DNA of 64,000 nucleotides from Meloidogyne chitwoodi (taxonomy: Eukaryota > Nematoda > Chromadorea > Rhabditida > Meloidogynidae): the NCBI GenBank assembly GCA_015183035.1, contig JACZZP010000008.1, positions 2,046,001 to 2,110,000 on the forward strand, given 5' to 3'. The notes beneath the pieces are model-generated. The model was not told the origin of the DNA. It saw nothing but the letters and a program-made list of their open reading frames with translations, and searched no databases. The position numbers and the translations under genes are program-made. Shown in pieces: positions 17,949 to 34,386 of this stretch (position 1 is its first letter; the number at the start of each line of letters is the position of its first letter).

Positions 17949-19941
17949 ATGGTTGGCGGAACTCCAGTATTTCTTAATGTTTACGATATGTATTGGTTAA
18001 ATGATTATGCTTTTGGATTTGGTGTTGGTGTTTTTCATAGTGGAATTGAAGTTCATAATATTGGTATTTCATTTTAAATCCTCTCGGTTATTCCACAGAT
18101 ATTTTTGAAAGTCCTGGGCCTGTATTTTTATTTTTAAATTATTGATCTTGGCCAATTAATTTGTGAACTCGTGGGCATTTATTCCAATTTAGAACAGACC
18201 CAAGAGATCTAAACTCCAAAAGAAAACTCTCTTAAACTCAGAGAAAGTCTGTAGAATACTCAAAAATACCTTTACTCTGTCCTTATTCTTTAAATTTAAT
18301 TTATTAGAATATTCATATGGAGGTCATCCTTTCCCTTTATCCGGAATTTTTGAAAATGCTCCAAAAGACCCGGACGAACTTGGAGAGAATTTTAAATTCA
18401 GGTTTTACGTTTAAAAATTAATTTTTAAAATTTAAAAAATTTTTAAGAGAAAGTATTCATCTCGGCGAAACAGATTTTTCTTGTGAAGATATCCAGAAAA
18501 TTATTAGACAAATGGGGAATGAATATCAAGGAGACAAGTATCATTTAATTTCGAAGAATTGCAACCATTTTAGTGGTCATCTTAGCAAAGTAAAATAAAT
18601 TAAAAAAATTAATTTTAAAGAAACCTTGAAGATTAACAGTTCAAAAATTTTTATTTTTTGATTCTTTAGGTAGAAAATTTCTCTTTTTAAAAAAATTGGA
18701 CAGTTTTCGAGTCATTCAGTCACTCTGGCTCTGAAATGTCCTCTCACCTGAATTTTAAAAAATTAAAATTTCCAATTAAATATTTTAAAAACAACCTTTT
18801 TTGGTACTTACGTATTATCCCTACGCACTTTTGCGGACAAAGTTTTTGCGGACAAATTTATTTATTTATATAAAACAATTACAAAAAATCAATCCAATGC
18901 CCAATATTTTCCCCAAGCAAGTATAATTTCTTCAAAAACGTCTCCATCACCAATCATTTTCCTCCACATAAACTCAGCAAAATAACTCTCTAAATGATGA
19001 CGTGCTGTACCTCGATGCTTCTTATTACGCCATTTGGCACTCCCAAACTGGACGTTGTTTGTGATAAAGTTTCATTTCATGTCCATCGCGACAAACTCTA
19101 GTTTTGTGTAGAAGACCACGATCTTGTAAGAATTCGATGGCATCTTTTTCAGTTGTTGGCAAATCCCAAATTTTCATTATAAAAAAATAGATAATAAACT
19201 GTAATAGAAATGGTAAAATAACATTTATTCTTAACTTTCATATTTATTATCCATCAAATTTAATTTTGAATTTGAGTGACAACTATATTTGAAGGAAGGA
19301 GGAAAATAAATAAATTTGTCCGCAAAAACTTTGTCCGCAAAAGTGCGTAGGGATAATACGTAAGTACCCCTTTTTTAGACTCTAACAGGAAAGGAAGTGC
19401 CTCAATGGATAAACAGATTGGCAAATATTTCAAGTTCTGTTCCTTTCATTGAACGGTGGATACCTGCGGTTTTTCTTTTTTTTTTTAATTATTTTATAAA
19501 AATTTCTAAAAAAATTTTAATTTTTAAGGAATGGTTAACCCCAATAGCTTTACAACAAAAATTAAATACTACAAGTCGAAATGGAAGTATTTGCAGTAAT
19601 TTAAATAATAACAACAATTCTTCTTCTTCTCCTTCCAACAGGTTAAGGGCAAATAGTAATGATGATGAAAAAATTGTTGGAGGTTTTTCTTCTTTTATTT
19701 ATTTTTTTAATTTTCTTTTAAAGCAAAAAATGTCAACATTCCAAAATGGAGTGGTTGGTTTCAAAGAAAAAATAATTTAACAGAAAATACTTTGTCTTCT
19801 TCTTCTTCAAATTGTCCCTCTTCTACTACTTCTGCACCTGTTACTTCTAGACAATTAAATAATCAACAATCATCACCTGGCCTTGTACGTTTTTTGAGTT
19901 CATTAAAAGGAAAGGAAAATGAAGGAAATTCTCTTAAATAA
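17949..19941 (+). CDS. PPPDE-domain thiol peptidase, DESI2-like
   Basis: Papain-fold deSUMOylating/deubiquitinating isopeptidase family. The ATG at 17949 opens [31 protein letters not shown] carries the catalytic His. The stretch [14 protein letters not shown] and then [17 protein letters not shown] supplies the catalytic Cys in the diagnostic NCNHF motif. [13 protein letters not shown] and a hydrophobic stretch around FIERWIP follow, as in DESI2, then a Ser/Asn-rich tail ending GNSLK and TAA at 19939-19941. The intron after the NCNHF exon (about 18594-19388) has been inflated by a 566 bp transposon remnant. Paralogue choice (DESI2 rather than DESI1) rests on the C-terminal region. Confidence 0.9.
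18803..19368 (-). mobile_element. Merlin-type DNA transposon remnant, internally deleted
   Basis: Terminal inverted repeats of more than 50 bases start GGTACTTACGTATTATCC and include CGCACTTTTGCGGACAAA. Both ends are flanked by the 8 bp direct repeat CCTTTTTT (18795-18802 and 19369-19376), an intact target-site duplication. On the minus strand an open segment from about 19178 starts [20 protein letters not shown] and contains CRDGHEMKL, like the N-terminal zinc-binding part of Merlin/IS1016 transposases. Near 19030 the frame breaks and [13 protein letters not shown], typical of the family's C-terminus, follows in another frame. The catalytic core is missing, so the copy is non-autonomous. Confidence 0.85.
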
Positions 19942-20409
19942 ATATTTTAAAAATTGGTATATATTTTTTATTTTTGTATAATTTTTAATAAAAAAAATTA
20001 ATTTCCTATTTTTTTAATTGTAAATTACGCCTATAAAATATTCCTCCTTTTTTTACTTTTTATTGTACTTAATCATTTTTTGCTATTTTTAATTGTGTAT
20101 GTTTGGCTCTCCTCAATATTAAAAAAAAACAATAATTATTCTAAATATACTTATATAAAACACAATTATAGTAAATATTTTGTAAAAGATTTTTTTTATA
20201 TTTTAAATGAATAAAAATTTTTAAAATTATATCCATGCCAAGCAACAACCAAAATTTCCTATATTTCTTCGTCCATTTTAACGCTGAATCAATTTATGGA
20301 CATAAACACAAGAAGAAATATAAAGAGAATATTCTCTTTATCTTCTTGTTAAGGTGGTGTTCCTGTTCTTTATGTGAATCTTGTCGAAATTTTTAATTTA
20401 TTTTTTAGG

Positions 20410-20746
20410 AGAACCAGATGTGGAGAATGAGGAAGAAGGCGATGAGAATGCCTTAAATAATGACCTCGCGCGTCATCTACTGACCCATCGAACCGAGGAA
20501 GGGTCCCGACCTTCGGAACCTCATTGTTTCAGCTTTAGTCGTGAAGAAACATTGCCAACCACACGACAACAAGACGATGTTATCCAATCTACGAGTTTGT
20601 ATTTTATATAAAATAATTTAAACTAGGATAAGAGTTTGTATTTAAAACAATGTTTTATTTTTTAATAGGTCACACGGGTCCTACTGGTTCTGGTAACGAA
20701 GAAAATCAGACGGAAGATGATGATTTTAGCCAAAAAATATATTAAA
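20410..20746 (+). pseudogene. unrecognised acidic protein fragment, left palindrome arm
   Basis: After an acceptor at 20407-20409, an exon reads GEPDVENEEEGDENALNN, then LARHLLTHRTEEG and PHCFSFSREETLPTTRQQDD. A donor near 20595 and an acceptor near 20669 join it to HTGPTGSGNEENQTEDDDF, ending QKIY and TAA. There is no convincing start exon upstream within the arm, so this is a 3' gene fragment or a gene whose start I cannot place. Not recognised; the composition is acidic and low in hydrophobics. Confidence 0.45.
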
Positions 20747-20877
20747 TAAATATTGTTTTAATTTTTATATTTAATTTTGTCATTATTTGTGTATCTGATA
20801 TTTTACAGATTTTTACTTATCACGGTAATACTTAAGTTTATAGACAAAATTAAATATAAAAATTAAAACAATATTTA

Positions 20878-21214
20878 TTTAATATATTTTTTGGCTAAAA
20901 TCATCATCTTCCGTCTGATTTTCTTCGTTACCAGAACCAGTAGGACCCGTGTGACCTATTAAAAAATAAAACATTGTTTTAAATACAAACTCTTATCCTA
21001 GTTTAAATTATTTTATATAAAATACAAACTTGTAGATTGGATAACATCGTCTTGTTGTCGTGTGGTTGGCAATGTTTCTTCACGACTAAAGCTGAAACAA
21101 TGAGGTTCCGAAGGTCGGGACCCTTCCTCGGTTCGATGGGTCAGTAGATGACGCGCGAGGTCATTATTTAAGGCATTCTCATCGCCTTCTTCCTCATTCT
21201 CCACATCTGGTTCT
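20878..21214 (-). pseudogene. unrecognised acidic protein fragment, right palindrome arm
   Basis: Mirror copy of the fragment in the left arm, encoding the same residues on the minus strand. The two copies are convergent, stop to stop, across the palindrome centre. Confidence 0.45.
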
Positions 21215-21548
21215 CCTAAAAAATAAATTAAAAATTTCGACAAGATTCACATAAAGAACAGGAACACCACCTTAACAAGAAGATAAAGAGAATATTCTCT
21301 TTATATTTCTTCTTGTGTTTATGTCCATAAATTGATTCAGCGTTAAAATGGACGAAGAAATATAGGAAATTTTGGTTGTTGCTTGGCATGGATATAATTT
21401 TAAAAATTTTTATTCATTTAAAATATAAAAAAAAAATCTTTTACAAAATATTTGCTTTATTTAATTTTATGCCAACAAATTTTATCAAAATAAAACCTTT
21501 TTTAACTAACAACAAATTTTTTGAATTCAATTTACTTTCTTATGCAAT

Positions 21549-22375
21549 TTACCAACCACCATCACCACCACTTCCAAAGTTTCCTCCATCTTCTCCTTGC
21601 TTTTCTTGTGGCGGTGGTGTTGGTACTGAAGTTATTCCACGGCCAAATCCTTGACGCACTGGCATAGAACCAGGTCCAGCATCCGCTTGTTTATCAGCCA
21701 TAGTAGTACGATATGAGCCACGATCATCTCCAGAACGAAAACCTTAAAATTAATGAAATTTCAGAGTTATTGTAGCAGGGACTATTTCGTCTTTTGTCAT
21801 AATCTTCCCATGTCAAATTTCAGAATCTTCTATACCCATCTACAGTTAATTTAAAAGAAAAACCTCTTCCTGCTCCACCACCTCCCATTTTATCCGGATA
21901 AGACATTCGTGACGGTTCAATGCGTTGTTTGTGTGTATTTGGCAAAACATCCTCAGGCATTCCAAGATATTCACGCAAGTATGGAACGCCTTCCTCCTTC
22001 AAATAAAAGTAGTAATGACGCCAAGCATACTTAAATTGAAAGATTAGTTTGAAGGAAAAAAGAAAAGAAAACCTGCTCTCTAACAAGTCCTTTAGAAGTC
22101 AAACTCTAAATTTTAAAGTTTTAAACATTTTTTATAGATTTTATTTGAATTTAACCCCAAAAGATCTCTCTACTTTTCGTATGTCTAATCAATTAGTTTG
22201 AGACCCATCGAGAAAACTCTGAAAAACAAACCTTAAGAGCCTTGATCACATACAGATTGCGAACACCTTTAATATCCGGATGCGATTTCGAGTTGAAGTC
22301 TTTCTTTGCGATACACACACCATCTTCAAACAAATGTTCGAATATCTTCTTTCGGTCCGATTGTGGTATAAGCAT
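21549..22375 (-). CDS. rps-10: 40S ribosomal protein eS10
   Basis: Small-subunit ribosomal protein at the mRNA entry/beak region. The ATG at 22373-22375 begins MLIPQSDRKKIFEHLFEDG, followed by CIAKKDFNSKSHPDIKGVRN and, after an intron, the S10/plectin signature YAWRHYYFYLKEEGVPYLRE. The C-terminal tail is Gly/Arg-rich (GGGGAGRGF) and ends GGDGGW with TAA at 21549. Four exons with short introns; total length close to the usual 150-165 residues plus a Gly-rich extension. Its stop lies only about 95 bases from the large palindrome. Confidence 0.95.
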
Positions 22376-22936
22376 TATTGATTGAAGATAATAAGCTTTT
22401 TTTAATAATAATTTGCACTAAAAATTGTAATCTGAAAATAAATAAACGTTTATTAAAAGATTATAAAATTGTATTAAAAGAAGACAATATGAAATCTATG
22501 GTTTAAATACTATACAAAAATTTGTTAAAATCTCATCATCTCCACTCTTTTTTCTATCTTTTTCTCTGACCTCTTTAAAATATACAATCTCTCTGCTGAA
22601 CTTATTTATGGAATTTTTCATTTTGTAAAAATCACTTCACCAAAAACTCGAAATTATTTCACTTCACCCAAATTAGCCATAAAAATGTTAAATAAATTAA
22701 ATATTTAAAAATAATTATTGAAAAAAATCAATGTATTTTAACAACTAAAAAATTAAAATTTTTTTCATCACTTTTAAATTTATAAAAAATATACAAAAAA
22801 ATTAAAGATAAAAAATTAATTTTTTAAATTAATAAAAATATAAAAAGATTAATATTTTTTTACACTTTCACATAATAAGGGGAATAAATGATAATTATAA
22901 AATTCAAAACCTATTAAATATTATTTTTTAATTTTT
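22376..22936. other. intergenic, rps-10 5' side to dre-1 3' side
   Basis: Very A+T-rich spacer between two minus-strand genes. It should hold the rps-10 promoter and dre-1 3' UTR. No ORF or structured repeat seen. Confidence 0.5.
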
Positions 22937-29394
<6,458 letters not shown>

Positions 29395-29756
29395 TTTACT
29401 CAAGTTTTTTAGCTATAAAATAATAAAAAAATAAATACAAAAAAACAAGAAAAATATTAATTAAATCACGTAGAACTAAAAAAACAAAAGAAATCAATAT
29501 TATAAAACTCTCCCGTCAGCTCAAACTTAAACAAACAATAAATTAGAGATATTGAAAATAATGCTTTTTTTGGTATTATGAAAACTTGCTTAAGAAAAAC
29601 TTAAAAACACCTAATCTCAAAAATACACACAAATTGAAATTTAGCCACAAAACACTTAATTTCACTAACATCTTTTATTAAAGAAAAAAGAAATGAAAAA
29701 ACTGAGAGATAACGTAGACATGACAAAAAAGATAACATATTTTGTAAAAATAGAGT

Positions 29757-30425
29757 GACATTTGAGTATCTTCTCTATTGTTTTATTTTCTTTAGCCAAA
29801 ATAAGAATTTTTCTTTAAAAAATTTTGGAATTTAAAAAATATTTTTTAAATTCTCTAAAAAGAAGACCTACATTTACACTCTATAATTAAAATATAAAAA
29901 GGATTAAGAAGATGAATAAATATAAAAATATCCTGAAAAATAAAATCGTGACGACCCGACCCGAATATTTTACATTAATAAAATATAAAAAAAAGAAGAA
30001 GAAGAATTATTAGTGTGTGCTTGTGCTCTTTGATTATCTCTTTTCTCTCTTCTCTTTTATGTCTGAAATTATTTATTTTTGCAAAAATATAAAATTTATG
30101 TTCAATATTTAAAATAAATATGTAGACATTAAAAATGCGTGCACATAAAAACAGATTTTTGGTGGAAAAAAGTTAAAAAGAAGGATGAGAAATACTTGAA
30201 AAAATCTTGACATTTGAGTAAAAATTGTTGAAGATATTAAGTACAAAAGATTAAAATTTTGAGAAACTTGACGTTTGAGTATAGCGAATTTTTTGTACTA
30301 AACTGGACATTAGAGTAAAAAATAAATAAAATAATATTTGGACATTTGAGTCACAAAGAGAAAAAATAATAAAAATATAAAAGGACAATAGAGTAACAAA
30401 TTTAAATATAAGGTTACACTTGAGT
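29757..30425. repeat. iterated GACATTTGAGT motif upstream of dre-1
   Basis: Seven plus-strand occurrences allowing 1-2 changes: about 29757 (GACATTTGAGT), 30209 (GACATTTGAGT), 30270 (GACGTTTGAGT), 30306 (GACATTAGAGT), 30341 (GACATTTGAGT), 30384 (GACAATAGAGT) and 30416 (ACACTTGAGT). Spacing is irregular, 32-452 bases, with the last six within 220 bases. Confidence 0.6.
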
Positions 30426-30631
30426 CTAAATCTCTCTAATGTTTTTCAATCAAACAAATATTTTTCAAAAAATTTTTCATCCTTGATCATCTCTTTTAGA
30501 GATCTTTAACTTATCTAAAAAATATTAAATACTCTTCTCTTAATTATAATTTAATTATAGAGATAAAAGCATTCATCCGATAAAGATGAGTATTTATTTA
30601 TTTATAAGGGAAAAAGACAAAAAAAATAAAA

Positions 30632-30735
30632 AGAGAGGTCGCGCGTGGTTTAAAAAAAAAAGAGGCAAACTCTTCTTTAAGGATTTAGGGCGACATTTAG
30701 GCGCGCGCGTGTCAGTTTGGGCGTGTGAACATTAA
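30632..30735. repeat. duplicated block, copy 1
   Basis: AGAGGTCGCGCGTGG, A-run, GCAAACTCTTCTTTAAGGAT, CATTTAGGCGCGCGCG and GTGTGAACATTA occur in the same order as in 31798-31885. Locally GC-richer than its surroundings. Confidence 0.6.
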
Positions 30736-31629
30736 AAAACCCTTAACTTTATAGGTGCGCCCAAATATCCCCAACTTTAATTTATTTTTTTCTTCTTCAA
30801 CTTTTCTCTTCTTCGCAATCCTTATAAATATATTAAAATATAAAACCTGTATAAAATCACTAAAAATAAAAAAAAAAAGAAAATGTGCGCACGACAACAT
30901 GTGTAAAGACGAAGAAAATAAAATTATATATATTTTTAAAAAAGAGAAAAATGAAAGAAAATTTAGACAAATAAAAAAAATTAATTTTTTAATATAAAAA
31001 TCGATTTTTAAAAATTATATAAAAAAGAGAGAAGAAAATTAAAATTTAAAAGAAATTATAATGGGGAATTTAAGCATCCCAAACAGTCTTTAGCGCCCAA
31101 ATATCCCTCCCTTTTTTAATAAAAAAATTGTTAATTTTCGCATTTTTTATTAATTTATTTAATGCATTTTTTGCTTTCTAAATTTTTTCTCTAATTTTAT
31201 TTTAATGTGTAAAGGAGAGTTTAAACTCAAAAAATAAATAAAAAAAATCCATTTGCGCATGTTAAATAATAATATATTTTGTTTGAAAAATTAAAATAAA
31301 TAAATATTTGTTTCAATTATTTTTAAAATGTGTTTAATAAGTACACATTTTTTTACACACACGTAAAAATTAAAAATTAAATTAAAGACAGCTTTAAAAG
31401 AAAAAATAATTAAAAATGTGCGTGTGTGCTTAATTTGACGTATTTTTTTTAATATAAAAATCTGGATAATTTTTTATAAAAAAGTAAAGAGAAAAAAAGC
31501 TTAAAAATATATTAGAAAAACATGGAAAAAAATTTTAAAAAAAATATTTAAATTTTAAACATTTTTTAAGAGACTGTTTCTAACTTTCCTCGAGAAAATT
31601 AAAAAAGGGTCCATTCGTAAACCAATTGG

Positions 31630-31735
31630 TCCAATTGCCAATTCGGTCAAATCTCTTTTTAAGTAGGCAAACTTTGCTTTATTGGGAATGTTTTATTATT
31701 TTACCGTTTAAGGGATTTGACCAATTGGCAAATTA
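31630..31735. repeat. imperfect inverted repeat
   Basis: CCAATTGCCAATTCGGTCAA at about 31632-31651 pairs imperfectly with TTGACCAATTGGCAAATTAG at about 31717-31736. Possibly a small MITE or hairpin; no target duplication identified. Confidence 0.4.
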
Positions 31736-31797
31736 GTTTTCTAGGGTTGCAACCTATAGAGTTGATCCCCTAAAAATATTTAAAAAAAAATAAAAAA

Positions 31798-31885
31798 TAA
31801 AGAAGTCGCGCAAATATTAAAAAAAAATGAAGCAAATTCTTCTTTAAGGATTGGAGAGTCATTTAGGCGCGATGGTAAGTGTGAA
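31798..31885. repeat. duplicated block, copy 2
   Basis: AAGAAGTCGCGCAAAT, A-run, GCAAATTCTTCTTTAAGGAT, CATTTAGGCGCGATGG and GTGTGAACATTA; direct repeat of 30632-30735. Confidence 0.6.
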
Positions 31886-31957
31886 CATTATTTAATATTC
31901 TTTAAAATAAATTTAAAAAAATAATCAAACTCAAGTCAGATAAAAAATAATAATTTT

Positions 31958-33722
31958 TTAATTTGTTAAATGCCACTCAAGTCTATTCAACAACGCAACC
32001 ATTACGTGCGCCTCTTGAGCCCTTTTTTCCTTTGGAAGTAATTCATATAGAATTTTCAAATATTTTGCCTAAATATAAATAATTGCAGGACTTTTATTAT
32101 AATAATAATAATATTATTAGAAACCTGATCAATAAATCGAAGTTGAAAACACTCAAATTTGTCAAATTCCGTCTCAGTTTTTATATCATTGTCAAGCACC
32201 GTGTCGGCTACAAATTCTTTTTTTCCTTCCTTAATAGGGGAAAAAAACACCATGTCACCTCTAGGACCATAATAAGGTTGCAAAGTACGTTCAGAACACT
32301 AAATTTTTTTGAAACTTTTATCAAATTTAAATTTTTTTTAAATAAAATTTAACCGTAGTTTCACTCCATGTCTTGTAATTGAAATCCTGATGAAGGCTGG
32401 ATGGCATACCTTCTATATAATGTGACATACAAGTGATTAAGCAAGCACGCAATGAATCCCTCTTTTCTGTAAACCTAAAAAATCTGCTGATTTTAATTGA
32501 AACGAAATTTAAGATTAACTAAAAAATAATTAAAAGAAATACCACTTTTGATTTGGGAAGACAGAATCGTCGAAATTTGCTTCGAAAAAAAGAGCAAGTC
32601 CATAAGTTTCAAGTAGTTTCAAACTTTTGAGATCTTGGTCAGATACTGCGTATTCCTGTCGATTTCCAATAGGGTTAAATCCAAAAGGAAAACAAAGCCT
32701 GGTTAAATGGCCACGCGAAACCCAGTAGAACAAACAGCGAATAATTGGAACCATCGGAAAACTACAAAAAAAAGTAATAATTATTTTTTAATATTATACA
32801 AAATTTAGGATTGCTTAAAGAGAAAACAAAATAAATTAAAGCGACCGACCCATCCAAGAAAACATTGGGTGGGATTGAACCTAAGAGCTCTCATAATCGG
32901 GGCTGTAATCCACTTAACCATCCCCCCACATAAATCGAATTCTTTTCTTTTTAATTTATTAGGTAGGATGAAACGGCCTTATAACAACTTTAATTAGTCA
33001 GACCACAACTAATAAATCTTTATTTTAAAAAAATTATTCGTAAAAAAACCTTCGATGATTGCCAGTTTGTAAATATGAAGAAGCACTATTACTTCCATAT
33101 TCATCATAATCATCATCGCTACAACCTTCCCAATATGCTTTAATCAATCCAATTCCATCGGCAATAATTGGCCGCAGAAAAGGAGAGCTTATTTCCCCAA
33201 TCTATTTATTTTTTAAAAAATAATAAAAAATAAATAAATGTAAAAAAGAATACCAAAGGTAGAAATTTACGTTCTTGTTCGACTATACGTAAAGGCAAAC
33301 AAGTATAATCATATGCGATTGACTGCAAAGGCAAAGAAGTTGAAGAACAAGAGGAAAAGTCATTCCTTCCTTCAAATGTAATAATTGTTCCAGACTTGTT
33401 AAAGTTTATTAAATTATTATCTAAAAATACTTTAAATTTTAAAATTAAGAAAAATAAATAAATATATACTTTGTTGATCAATCCTCAGATTGTCCTCGAC
33501 GAGTTTTTCAATTTGCCAAATTTTATAAAAATTTTTGTTTCCACTATTATTATAAATAACCTTTGATGGTTCATCACTTGTATTTTTTATTATTTTGTCA
33601 TTATTTGATTGTGAAAAAAAGAAGAGATTATCATCAGATAATTCATCATTGCTGTCATCTTCTTCTTCACTACTCCATCCAAATCCAATTGGTAATGGAG
33701 GTACATAACCTCCTATTTCCAT
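31958..33722 (-). CDS. unrecognised acidic protein
   Basis: The ATG at 33722 starts MEIGGYVPPLPIGFGWSSEE followed by an acidic stretch DDSNDELSDDN. Further exons: FLDNNLINFNKSGTIITFEG (about 33430), IGEISSPFLRPIIADGIGLI and EGCSDDDYDEYGSN (33060-33200), IRCLFYWVSRGHLTRLCFPF (about 32740), CLITCMSHYIEGMPSS (about 32400), QPYYGPRGDMVFFSPIKEGK (about 32270), and a last exon YLKILYELLPKEKRAQEAHV ending EWHLTN and TAA at 31958. No signal peptide or membrane segment is obvious. I do not recognise the family. A consistent reading frame through about seven exons supports a real gene. One intron holds a tRNA-like element. Confidence 0.6.
32866..32930 (-). repeat. intronic tRNA-like element
   Basis: Minus strand has exact A-box TGGTTAAGTGG near 32920 and B-box variant GGTTCAATCCC near 32875. 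In an intron of the unknown acidic gene, sense. Confidence 0.65.
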
Positions 33723-34386
33723 ATATTTTTTTTGGCAATATACCTGTATAATTTAAAAAAGAAGCACCTGAAAATCTAGAATTTGATTTTTTTTTTAATT
33801 TATTTAAAAATATTTAATTAAAATTAAATCAATTAATTATTAAAAATAACTCTCTCCTGACACATATATTTATTTATTTTCTAAAAAAAAGGAAAAAATA
33901 GACAAAGGAAAAAATACAATTAAATAAATAATATTTAGAGAGATTAAAAATTTAATTTTTTAATATTAAAAAAAAAAATTAAATCATCTCTACTTTCAAT
34001 TATTTTTTTTTTAAAAAAAGGGTAACATTTTTAAAGAAAACCAAGAGGAAATATAAAATATTAATTATAATTTAATTAAAATTATAATAAAATTATAATT
34101 TTAATTAATAAACAAAAAGATTAATATAAAATATTATTTAACACATATATTAAATAAAAATAATATAAGCAAATTTGCCCTTTGAAAAAAAAAATATTTT
34201 TTTTTACTCAAAATTTGTTTTATTTTTCTTTTTTTTCTTCTTTTAAAAAATAATAAATTTTTCCACCAAATTAATTCTCAACTTTTTTTTTAATTAATTA
34301 TTATCTTCTTTTATTTTTTATTTACTATAGAAAACTCGATAATAAAGCCTTAAAAAAATTAAAATTATAATTAATTAAATTCTCTC
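33723..34386. other. intergenic, no gene seen
   Basis: Extremely A+T-rich spacer between two minus-strand genes, presumably promoter of the acidic gene and 3' UTR of the ACBD3-like gene. Nothing structured noticed. Confidence 0.5.

Larger units (their letters stand above)
20172..21454. repeat. large near-perfect inverted repeat (palindrome)
   Basis: Two arms of roughly 600 bases, about 20172-20783 and 20840-21454, are reverse complements with almost no mismatches; I noted one, at ACGAGTTTG versus ACAAGTTTG. They flank a spacer of about 60 bases. Each arm encodes the same two-exon fragment. Inside each arm is a smaller palindrome, AAAGAGAATATTCTCTTT. The near-identity means a recent event, an element kept homogenised, or an assembly fold-back artefact. 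Confidence 0.85.
19942..21548. other. intergenic spanning a large palindrome
   Basis: Region between the DESI-type stop and the rps-10 stop. Apart from the palindrome at 20172-21454, only short A+T-rich flanks are present (19942-20171 and 21455-21548). Confidence 0.6.
29395..31957. other. 2.5 kb noncoding stretch upstream of dre-1
   Basis: No credible gene; the few ORFs (for example 30755-30997) are low-complexity Lys/Asn/Phe strings. It holds the 5' flank of dre-1, an iterated GACATTTGAGT motif at 29757-30425, a duplicated block (30632-30735 and 31798-31885), and an inverted repeat at 31630-31735. Confidence 0.5.

Noticed and set aside
20172..21454. Full-length foldback transposon with coding capacity
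   Set aside because: The encoded fragment is unrecognised, lacks a start exon, and no target-site duplication was seen at the outer edges.
30712..30997. Overlapping opposite-strand ORFs upstream of dre-1
   Set aside because: Lys/Asn/Phe/Ile-rich strings typical of A+T-rich noncoding DNA; no homologous features.
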